A stretch of DNA of 64,000 nucleotides from Phytophthora sp. 'mugwort' (taxonomy: Eukaryota; Oomycota; Peronosporomycetes; Peronosporales; Peronosporaceae), in NCBI GenBank assembly GCA_033558025.1, contig JAUCEF010000002.1:1860001-1924000 (forward strand). The letters are read 5' to 3'. A program made the translations under genes and the position numbers. Every line of letters starts with the position of its first letter. Within the stretch, counting starts at the first letter, position 1. Of the stretch, positions 11,240 through 19,564 are shown piece after piece. The notes under the pieces were generated by a model, which saw only the letters and a program-made list of their open reading frames with translations, was not told the DNA's origin and searched no databases.

Positions 11240-11686
11240 TCATGCGACCACTTGCCGTTGCATCGAGACGCAAAGCCTCCTGGACATGGCGATGTCGGAG
11301 CTCTCCATCATCATGCGGTAGATGCGCTCCTCGCTGCAGCCGGCCTTGGTCAGCATCGTGATGCGCTCCAGCGGCTTGAGCCAGCGCACTCTCCGGGCGC
11401 GCTGCATGCGGCGCTTGCGCTGCTCGTTTCGAATCGAGGCGTCCGCACTCTCCTTCTGCTCGGCGTCGTCGGCTCCTGTAGCAGCGGGCCCCGGTCGCGT
11501 AAGCGCCAGGTCCCCACAGCGTCGGACCTTGTCCAGCGTCGTGCTCCATACCTGCTGCGGCGTGCGCGCCAGGCCGATGGACGGGCCGCCGCGGCGCGGT
11601 ACCGCGCTGCCGCCCAGCGCCACGCCGAACTCGTACACGGTCACGGTGGACCAGCGCACGCTCTTGGTCGTCTTCTTCATAGGCAT
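11240..11686 (-). CDS. Uncharacterised conserved-module protein, copy C (148 aa)
   Basis: This is an intact single-exon gene. Block 1 starts almost at the N-terminus (residues about 8-48: 'VRWSTVTVYEFGVALGGS', 'RRGGPSIGL', then 'VWSTT'). Block 2 (about 95-138) reads 'RVRWLKPLERITMLTKAGCS' and 'EERIYRMMMESSD'. It lacks the long Ser-rich N-terminal extension of copy A, so the two blocks define the family. The basic residues before block 2 suggest nucleic-acid or phospho-partner contacts, but that is speculation. A long open frame on the opposite strand (11252-11938) is a shadow. Function unknown. Confidence 0.85.
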   Translation of the reverse strand: MPMKKTTKSVRWSTVTVYEFGVALGGSAVPRRGGPSIGLARTPQQVWSTTLDKVRRCGDLALTRPGPAATGADDAEQKESADASIRNEQRKRRMQRARRVRWLKPLERITMLTKAGCSEERIYRMMMESSDIAMSRRLCVSMQRQVVA

Positions 11687-12117
11687 CTTTATGTGTCCGG
11701 GGGGTTAGTGGCTAGAGGCGCCTTCCTTGCGTTGTGTGGGTCGCTGAGGTGGGAGGTGGCGGGCGGCCAGAAGCGAACGAGAATGGCAGAAACCCCAGCC
11801 GAGAACGGCCGGCCGCTTTGCGCTCACTCTCTTTCCCTCTCACCGCTCTCTTTCTCGCTCCTTTTCGGGCGACGGGTTCCAACCCGCGAACACCATACTC
11901 AGACGCAAAGGCCGACAGCGTCACTAAACGCCACCTGACCCTGCCCCCTTCTGTCGACGCTGCGGGCGACCGTACTGGCTTGAGGCTGCCGCATACTTAG
12001 CGCTGCGCTGTCGTTGCACCTCCGCGTCCCAGCCCGCGCGTCCCAGATCGCGTGCGATTGGCTGAAAATACAACCTGAGGACGACAACAATAGCACCGAC
12101 GACCTTGGCAGACGACG

Positions 12118-13285
12118 ATGAAGCGCCGGATGGGCAGCGACGCGCGGAAACGTCTGGGCGCGTACGAGAAGCACGCTGAGATCGGGCGTGGCACCTACGG
12201 CACCGTGTATCTTGGGTACCACGTCGAGTCCGGAGCGCGCGTGGCCATTAAGAAGGTGCTCGGGCCGCTCGAGGCGGGGCGCCATGAGGCCGATATCCTA
12301 GCCAAGTGCCACGGCGCCAATCACGTGGTACAGGTGCGTTCGCCCAGCAGCAGATGGCGTCAACTGGACGGTGCATCGCTGACTTCTTCTTCTCTTGCTG
12401 GATGTATGTGGTGAACTGTAGCTGCTGGATACTGTAGAGCGCCATGACAAGCTCTACCTGGTGATGGAGTACATGGACAGCGACCTTGAGACGCTGATCA
12501 GCGCCACGGAGAGCGTGCCAACGTTCGAGGTAGCGCAGGTTAAGGCCTACTTGAAGATGCTGCTACTGGGCGTGCAGGATCTCCACTCGCGCGGCATTCT
12601 GCACCGTGACTTAAAGCCCAACAACTTGCTGCTGTCCAAGACGCAGCACTGCGCCAAGATCACAGACTTCGGCATGGCCACAGTCATCGAGAAGGAGAGC
12701 AGGGGAGAGGACACAGATGGGGACGAGACAGCGAACGACAAGAAGAAGCCCAAGAGATCTGTGCAGGTCGTGACCAGGGCGTATCGACCGCCCGAGATCT
12801 TCTTTGGCGAAGAGAGGTATGGATTCGAGGTGGACATGTGGTCGGTCGGCTGCATCTTCGCCGAGATGTTGTTGCGGAGGCCGCTGGCGGACGGATCCTC
12901 GGACATCGATCAGCTGAGTAAGATTTTCGCCGCTTTGGGCTCCCCGAATGAACACGGGTGGGACGAAGCGAGTCAGTTGCCGTTTTACCTGCGGTTCAAG
13001 GACACGAATCCGACGCCGATGTCGGAGCAGTTCTCCATGCTCTCAGCCGCCGGCGTAGATTTGCTATCTCAGATGCTGCAGCTAGACCCGAAGAAGCGCA
13101 TACCAGTGCATAGAGCGCTCCAACACGCGTTCTTCTGCGAGAATCCTGAGCCGGCAGCTTTGTCCGATCTGATCATCCTAGACGCCCCCGACCGTGTAGA
13201 ACCCCCTGTTATCGACGACGCGGATGTTGCCGTCGCATCCGACAATAGCCATACAAATATGATCAAAGGACGACGACTTTTGTAG
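12118..13285 (+). CDS. CDK7-like (CDK-activating type) Ser/Thr kinase
   Basis: Two exons: 12118-12333 and 12422-13285, with an 88-bp GT-AG intron, encode 359 residues, close to the usual CDK7 length. Visible landmarks: Gly loop 'IGRGTYGTVYLG' (22-33), Lys45 in 'VAIKK', helix-C Glu57, 'HRDLKPNNLLL' (133-143; the PNN form is typical of CDK7), DFG at 154-156, 'VVTRAYRPPE' (188-197), 'VDMWSVGCIFAEML' and 'DIDQLSKIFAALGSPNE'. Known role of the family: with cyclin H it phosphorylates cell-cycle CDKs and the RNA polymerase II C-terminal domain in the nucleus. Oddities: the activation loop has a highly charged insertion (about residues 163-184), and the residue aligned with the activating Thr appears to be Ser185. 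The gene ends 153 bp from the convergent bL33m gene. Another CMGC kinase class is possible but less likely. Confidence 0.88.
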
Positions 13286-13438
13286 ACAAGCAATCATGTG
13301 AGCAAAGGCGACTCAGTCACAAGCAAGGATGCGTATTGCCGTTAAGCGACCCACAAGCAGGCCGAGTCTCTAATAGCCATCGTAATGGATACGCGCGCTC
13401 TTTCCTAGTGCATTGATTCGCAAGATGACATCTGGCGT

Positions 13439-13984
13439 TTACCCCTTCTTAATCTTCGCCTCGTTAAAAATCACATGCTGCCGGACAATCGGGTCGTACT
13501 GCGTCGTCAACAACAAAAACAAGTCAATTTTCATCGCTGAAAACAGGTTAATAACTGTCTGCCGTACTTTGCGGAGTGAGAGCTTCCTGGTGACGTTGCG
13601 CGGATTCTTGGTCGTGGTGTAGAAGAACCTGAAGACAGAAATAACGACACATCCGGGACATGGTCAGCAGACGCAACGCCGCAACGAGAAGACGTAGAAC
13701 TAGACGCACCCAGTGCCCGCTGCGCTCAGCATCTTGATCACCACATTTTTGGCTTTTCCCTGCGAGGCGGTAAGCATCAGAGCAATCGGTCAGTACTGCG
13801 CTGCCCATCGTCTTGTTCATAGCAATAAGTCGGCGGATCCAGAGTGCATTCGGACGAAAGCGACATTGTTAGAAAGAGGAGACGCCGCTGATTATGTGGG
13901 TAATACAGCGTTGGCACGTGACGCCTCCTTCCTGTACGCACTCGCCGCCGAGGCGTAAGTCCTCGCGCTCCGTACCTTGGCCAT
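13439..13984 (-). CDS. Mitochondrial large-subunit ribosomal protein bL33m
   Basis: This small gene is split over four exons on the minus strand: 13984-13976 (only ATG GCC AAG), 13759-13710, 13628-13568 and 13498-13439. The introns of 216, 81 and 69 bp are all GT-AG, and the phases join perfectly to give 59 residues. The product shows the bL33 signature: '[20 protein letters not shown]' in the first half and '[19 protein letters not shown]' at the end. Bacterial and mitochondrial L33 are usually 50-60 residues, so this is full length. It would be nuclear-encoded and imported to the mitochondrial ribosome. No separate targeting peptide is visible, as is common for bL33m. The gene is convergent with the CDK7-like gene and divergent from the MAP3K-like gene. 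No single open frame reveals it; it appears only after splicing. Confidence 0.88.
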
Positions 13985-14258
13985 GATTGCTCGGTCCGCT
14001 CTGCCAATGAGGACCACAGACTCTCGGGTTACGGAAATATCCCTGTACAAGACCTGCAACTGTCCTTTTACAGAGATGTTTTCCGCTCAAACAAAATCTG
14101 ATTCGGTCTGAGTCCACGCAAGTGCGTTTTTTCGCTAGACAAGCTCGTAGTTATTTTGATGCGCAATTGATGCATGGGAAGATGGCGAACAGTATATTTA
14201 GTGGCTCTCCCTAGGATTATTCCGCCATTTATCTACAAATCGAGTTGGTTCTAGTAAC
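13985..14258. promoter_or_regulatory. Shared divergent promoter of bL33m and the MAP3K-like gene, with Inr-like element
   Basis: Only 274 bp separate the two start codons. On the plus strand TTATTCCGCCATTT (14217-14230) resembles the oomycete Inr plus flanking region (TCATTYY-N-CAWTTT) and sits about 30-40 bp before the kinase ATG. On the minus strand TCATTGGCA lies about 27 bp before the bL33m ATG, a weaker match. The assignment rests on the published consensus as remembered, and no transcript data were available. Confidence 0.55.
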
Positions 14259-16258
14259 ATGAAAGACACGGCGGAATGTGGCTCGCCAGCGCTGGCGTCG
14301 AGCTGCAATCGCGGAGATCTGGCGCTTGTTTTCCCGCAGGACGAGTACTCGCTCATGTTCCCACCGTCCCCAGAGCACTCGCCAACTGGTAGCAGCTGTA
14401 ATAGCTGGGCTTCTGGGGTTGGTTCGCCAACTCCAAGTGCCAAGAGCTCTTCGAGCACTGGTGACAACAGCCCCGAGACTAAGACGAAGAAGTGGGTGCG
14501 CAAGGAGAAGATCGGCCAGGGGTACGTCATTTAATTGGTGTAATGCATTGCTTTATAGTTCTGACGAGGCTGATCAAAACTTTGCTTTCTGTAGCGCACA
14601 GGGATCTATCTACCGCTGTGAAGAAACGAAGACCGGACGAGAAGTGGCTGTGAAGGTTATTTGGACACGAGAATTGCCTCCCCCCGCTGTGGAGGCGGTG
14701 AAGAGGGAGGTAAAGACCATGAAGCGGCTGCGACACCGACACTTGGTCCGCTATCTGCAAGCCACGGAGAAGAAACAGAGCGAGCTGCGGATATATATGG
14801 AATACGCAGCTGGTGGTTCGTTAAGTTCACGTCTGTCCCGGTCTGGTGCGCTGCCATTAGCGCTGGTCAAGCGCTACACCTGTCAATTGTGTGAGGCCCT
14901 ACAATATCTGCACCAGAACGGCATTGCGCATCGCGATATTAAATGTGCGAACATTCTACTCACCGCACCGAAAGGTGATGCCGATGATGGCTCTCGTGCA
15001 GATGTGAAATTGGGCGATTTTGGTACTTTTAAAGTCGTCGGCTGCGCTTCACTTGTTGGAGGTCTGAAAGGGACTCCTCATTGGATGGCGCCCGAGGTGA
15101 TCCGCCAGCAGGATATGGAGGACGACGGCAACCACGAACGGTGGTTCCGTGCTGACGTGTGGAGTCTTGGTTGTGCGGTGCTTGAAATGATCACAGGTCA
15201 TTCACCGTGGCAGCAGTACAGCAACCCGCTCACGGCCCTGTATCAAATCGTGTCCAGTGACCATACGCCTACGATCCCAGCCGACGTTCCAGAAGAGGTA
15301 CGTTTACTTTGCTTTTTTGCCTGCCTACTACAATTGCTCACACGTACTGTTGGTTGAAATAGACCGCCTCGTTCCTCAAACTTTGCCTCCAGCGAAATCC
15401 GGAGCATCGCGCAACGATTACTCAGCTCCTCGCGCATCCCTTTGTTCAAGTTGTCACTGAACGAAAAACCAGAATCAAAAGCTCGAAGCACCGGGTGAAA
15501 TGTCAAGAAGATCCACAACTCGGCAACGCCACTCCAGTGTGCAATCAGCAGGGCTCACATGCATTCCCGTCGACGACCAAAGCGGCAGCCTCAAGTGTCG
15601 GGAAGGATTTGACCCCAGAGCCTGAGCCTCACGAGGATTCATCAATGCAGTCACACATGGAAAGCCCCAGCAGACTCAAGTTCACCACCCTCAAGCCCCT
15701 ATCTCCGCGAACACCACTCTATGATGAAATCAAACTTATTCCGCAACCACCAGCACTTCAATACGTTCGAGAAAGCGCGTTGGGGACAGTGTCACCGGCC
15801 AAACTTCGACTGCCTCGCACTCCCAGGTAAGTGTAGGAAACCCGAGTGTGAAGTAGCTTCAATCAGTCTCCAAACTTGCTCACTCCTGCTTTTGAATTCA
15901 TTTCAGGTTAAAGCCGCTGGAGCCGATGAAGAAATCAATACCATCAGTGGTCACCAACCAGGATTCAAACGTATTCTCGAAGGTTCTGATGCCAAGCATG
16001 TCTGCGAATTTGTCACGAGGTGCATCTGCGGGATCAAGACGATTGCCACGGATACTTGACCTAAAGACTGGAAACGGCCTTGAAAGCCTCTCGATCTCGC
16101 CAATTAGGCTGAGACGTATCGCTACAGCGCCTACAGCAGTGAGTAACTTGAACGCCACCGGAGACCTCTTCCCGGACGCCATTCGGCTGCCGCCACTGAG
16201 CGCCCGACCAGCAAAAACTCGGTGCAATTCTGCGTCTAACTCAGCCCGTAGCAATTAA
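14259..16258 (+). CDS. MAP3K-like (STE11-type) Ser/Thr kinase
   Basis: Four exons: 14259-14521, 14595-15297, 15363-15826 and 15907-16258, with GT-AG introns of 73, 65 and 80 bp, encode 593 residues. The N-terminus (about 1-78) is Ser/Pro-rich. The kinase domain (about 79-375) shows 'KIGQGAQGSIYRCEE' across the first splice junction, 'EVAVKVIW', 'HRDIKCANILL', 'LGDFGTFKVV', 'GTPHWMAPEV' and 'DVWSLGCAVLEMITG'. The GTP-WMAPEV loop and the HRDIK-AN form are typical of STE11/MEKK kinases, which phosphorylate MAP2Ks in the cytoplasm. The roughly 220-residue C-terminus is low in complexity, basic and Ser/Pro-rich with no recognised domain. The start was chosen as the first ATG after an Inr-like element. 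An overlapping open frame beginning at 14278 is real only from 14595 on. Confidence 0.87.
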
Positions 16259-16430
16259 AATCGAGCATGCAACTATAAAGTCTGGATCAGGAATCAAAGT
16301 GAATAAATACTAAAGTCATAGAGTACGAAGGAAACCGGTCAAGAAGCCCGAGTCGTGTCCGTTTGTGCGTCTGTTCCTCGGTCTTCTAGTTCACCACGGA
16401 CGCAGATTGGCCAGTCTTGTTCAGAGTTCA

Positions 16431-17243
16431 TCAGGGCTGGAAGTAAAAGTCTTCATCTCTGTTCGTGTCCACAAACAGTCCTCGTCTGCGACTTGTCTTG
16501 CTGCTGAACGAGCTCTCGAACCTCTCCTTCGCTCTGTTCCGCTCAGGCTCCTCCACCTTATCGTACGCCTCTTCTTCAACCAAGCTCGGACTGCTCGCCT
16601 CTGCGATGCGATCCCACCGGATCTCGATTGACAGCCACATGACCATGAGCAGAACACCAACAAGAGCCAACGGCGACATGCCCGCCAGTAGTGGGCTTCG
16701 CAGTACGGCGTCCAGCCGGCCGGAACTCTGGAGAAACCCCACGAGGAGTGCGCCAAGCCAATGGCCAACCCGTTTGTGCCACAAATAAGGCAGTTCTTCG
16801 TCGGCAAAGTACAGCATCAATAATACCTCCACTACCTCGTAGTAAAAGGCCAGAGCAGCCGCTTCAGGCCAATGAGACGGAGACGTCTTAGTCGTCTCTT
16901 GATTCCGTGTTAACATCGCGAAGACGGAGATCCCGCCCAGCGCAGCACCCCAAATGAAGACGCGCGCCCAAAAAAGCAGCCAGAGCACCACTTTGCGATC
17001 CTTGCGGCGCTCGAATACGCACGGGAAACTCCGCTGCCATTGACGCAGACCCTCCGCCAGGCCGTGGTACACGACGGCGCAGCACGCGGCCTTGATCTGC
17101 AGCTCGGACGACAGCAGGAGACCCCATGCCAGCAGCATTACGAATGCACCAAGCACACGTGCGAACAGCAGGCGTCGTTGGATCTCGAGTGTTAGCACGG
17201 CGGCGCTCAGCACCACGAGCCACGCGAGCACCATGGACGGCAT
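16431..17243 (-). CDS. Multi-pass membrane protein of unknown function (270 aa)
   Basis: This single-exon gene starts at ATG 17243-17241; the open frame extends upstream only through a GTG. At least five hydrophobic segments are visible: 'MVLAWLVVLSAAVLTL', 'VLGAFVMLLAWGLLLS', 'VVLWLLFWARVFIWGAALGG', 'AAALAFYYEVVEVLLML' and 'LALVGVLLMVMWLSI'. A hydrophilic acidic and basic C-terminal tail of about 60 residues follows ('DTNRDEDFYFQP' at the end). I recognise no family. The layout suggests an integral membrane protein with a cytosolic tail. It is convergent with the MAP3K-like gene (172 bp between stops) and divergent from the repeat-bearing gene at 17590. Confidence 0.7.
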   Translation of the reverse strand: MPSMVLAWLVVLSAAVLTLEIQRRLLFARVLGAFVMLLAWGLLLSSELQIKAACCAVVYHGLAEGLRQWQRSFPCVFERRKDRKVVLWLLFWARVFIWGAALGGISVFAMLTRNQETTKTSPSHWPEAAALAFYYEVVEVLLMLYFADEELPYLWHKRVGHWLGALLVGFLQSSGRLDAVLRSPLLAGMSPLALVGVLLMVMWLSIEIRWDRIAEASSPSLVEEEAYDKVEEPERNRAKERFESSFSSKTSRRRGLFVDTNRDEDFYFQP

Positions 17244-17589
17244 TTTCGGTTGGAAGTTATTGTACACTTGACCATTGTATGAATAGAGGGAGGGGCTATT
17301 AGGTGTGTGATAAGAGCACGACTACGATTTACACTCATATTTAGCCGTTGTGTGCCAAAAGTGGACTCGCAAATGAGACTGTGGGAAAACAAATGTTACT
17401 TACAAACCATTTGGTCGTTTTAAGATAATCGGCTTTAAAGATGCGCGACCCGTTTTCGTACATAAGTGAATTTGCAAGCTACGGGCCTTTTTGGGTTTAA
17501 AAAATTTGAACGAAGTGTATCAATGGTGTCATCTTCCATTCGCCAACTTCCAGTACTAGACCAAAAGCTCGAGCCTCCTCTCTCCTACT

Positions 17590-18512
17590 ATGACATCCCC
17601 ACCTGGAGCCCCCGCACCCCCACATCCCGTTGCTATTGGAGGATGTTCTGACATACATACCGAGGATGCAGAGTCAAACCTCACTGGTGTCGACGCAAGC
17701 TCGTTGCTCCTCGAACCCGTCGCCGTGACAGCACAGAAAGCTTGTGTGAGGAGCTTGACGATGCCGGCGGTGAAGCCAGCCGCTCCATCACCGCTGACCG
17801 CGCAAGAAGCTCGAGTGAGAAGCTCGACAACAACGGAGACGAAGCCAAACGCCCCGTCACGGTCGACAATGCAGGACGCTCGAGTGAGGAGCCTGACGAC
17901 TCTGGAGACGAAAACTTCACGCCGAAATCGGACGCTGACGACCTCGACGAGGAGCCTTTGACTGCTGAAAGCGACCCGAGTGACCCTGAGGAAGATGAGA
18001 ACACTAGTATCTATTTTTGATGGACGTCGATATCAATACTCAGGTCACCGAGGTGATCAATGCGGGTACTTGCGAGAGCCGTTGTGTGGAAGGCAAGGCA
18101 AGCGAGCTGGAGGTACTGCTCGGTTCCCTATCTCAGATATCGAAGGCGGAGAAGATGACAACCTGTACACGCTGCTGGGAGTCCTCATGCAATTACCGAC
18201 GAGAGAGCGTACACGTGAGCGAGGCGAGCGCACTAAGTTTCACTATTATCTCCCGTATGTCAGCATCCGTTCATACATCCCAAGGAATTGCATAGCGAAC
18301 CACTGTATGCGAAGCCCACGGTCCAGGAAGGACAAAACGCTAAGACGGTGCAACAAGCTCGACGTGCGCACCACGCGGCAATGGCAAGACAGCAGAAGAA
18401 AACCAAGATCAACGTGGAAGGGATGCTAAGAGAGCTCCTGTACGAGCTAAGAAGCAAAAGACAACGACGTCTGACGCTGGAGTGGCCCCAGATCAGGATT
18501 CGTGAAGGCTGA
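17590..18512 (+). pseudogene. Repeat-bearing acidic protein, frames interrupted (gene or recent pseudogene)
   Basis: Coding-like sequence continues for 0.9 kb but changes frame several times. It starts with 'MTSPPGAPAPPHPVAIGG' and 'DIHTEDAESNLTGVDASS' in the frame of 17590. It then passes to an acidic frame at about 17735-18017 ('SSEKLDNNGDEAKRPVT', 'SDPSDPEEDENTSIYF'). Next comes 'SDIEGGEDDNLYTLLGVL' at about 18140-18195, and finally 'HPKELHSEPLYAKPT' and 'INVEGMLRELLYELRSK' up to 18512. The acidic part contains 23-residue repeats. I found no intron set that restores one frame. Either it is a pseudogene or short introns or sequencing indels are involved. No family recognised. Confidence 0.5.
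17741..17917 (+). repeat. 69-bp tandem repeat, about 2.6 units
   Basis: Units begin at 17741, 17810 and 17879, each at CTYGWGTGAG, and are exactly 69 bp apart with substitutions only. In the acidic frame each unit is 23 residues ('SSEKLDNNGDEAKRP' type). Because 69 is a multiple of three, the repeat keeps both this frame and the neighbouring open frame. Confidence 0.85.
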
Positions 18513-19564
18513 CACAACTCAAGCAACCAAGGCAATCAGTGTGATACTTATATCCATTGGCCACACGTAATGTTACCTCCCTCCAAATTCCAAATTTTAG
18601 AAAATAGCTTGCCCGTTCGGAAAAGCCTGCGCTAAATCCAGCTTTTGAGGCAGTTACACATCGAATTAGCTAAAACGGAGGCCATAACCGGCTTCCTCGG
18701 TCAATTTTACAGAAGGTGAGCCAATAAAAAAATCGAGTTTCGCCATGAATCCCGGAGACAACGTTTTCATCGAGATCGTTCTCAGTGGTATCTAGCCCAA
18801 TCACGCTATGGAGGGGCTCAATTGACAGAAGAGATCCTCCTCTATGCAGCGGTGTGATCAGATCGCGATTCGCACTTAGGCTTGTTTGAACAATTTGTTT
18901 GCCGCAGTCTTAAATGCGTTATTCATTAATGAAGCGACGCTAGTAAACGTAAACACATGCAGTGCCTATAATGCGATGCCGGCGAGTTGAAAACATTAGC
19001 GCACTTACACAGAGACACTCGGTGCAACTTGGCAAGCCCGGCACAAACGGTAATTGCAGTGCGACTGCTACGTTATGTTAGCAGACGGCTTGGCAAGGAA
19101 GCCCTTCATTGCTTGTAGGAGTTGAGACGCCTGACCACATGCAGCGCTGCAACCGTCACCGTCTTGGTGAGCTCAGACACAGCCACGGTAACGCCTTCGG
19201 AGCAGCTACACCGTTGCAGTGCTCGGCGCGCGACCCCTTTGCGTCCGATGCCAGCGGACGACGAAAGCAGAGAAGGGTGCATGACGCACCGGAGAGTTTG
19301 TTTTTCGGTACAGTAGGTACTGGCGTTCTTCGCCACCAGCTATGCTCCATTAGCCCCGCCGACAGCCTATTTGATTGAACCCGTCGCGACCAGCGTGGCG
19401 ACGATCAACGCATCGACCATGTGGCACCGTCACCTTCTTAGGTGTGTGGGTGGGTAGCCGCTTGACCCAAGAGCGTCGATGATTATCACTTGTTGCAATG
19501 TATGATGTATTGCAGTGCACATTGCTTACGATACCAAATTAATTGTGCTGAGCAGCAACATTAA
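18513..19564. other. Intergenic stretch, promoter side of the PDZ-like gene
   Basis: No gene is recognised. Overlapping short frames at 19106-19378 on both strands have no motif. The last few hundred bases presumably contain the promoter of the gene at 19565, but no clear Inr or TATA sequence stands out. Confidence 0.4.

Noticed and set aside
11252..11938. Long plus-strand open frame of 228 codons
   Set aside because: It lies opposite the conserved-module gene at 11240-11686 and has Arg/His/Ala-rich composition typical of an antisense shadow of GC-rich coding DNA.
14278..14594. Start of a 359-codon open frame overlapping the MAP3K-like gene
   Set aside because: The real N-terminus is in the frame of 14259 and is spliced at 14521/14595. 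The stretch before 14595 in the other frame is partly intron and lacks kinase sequence.
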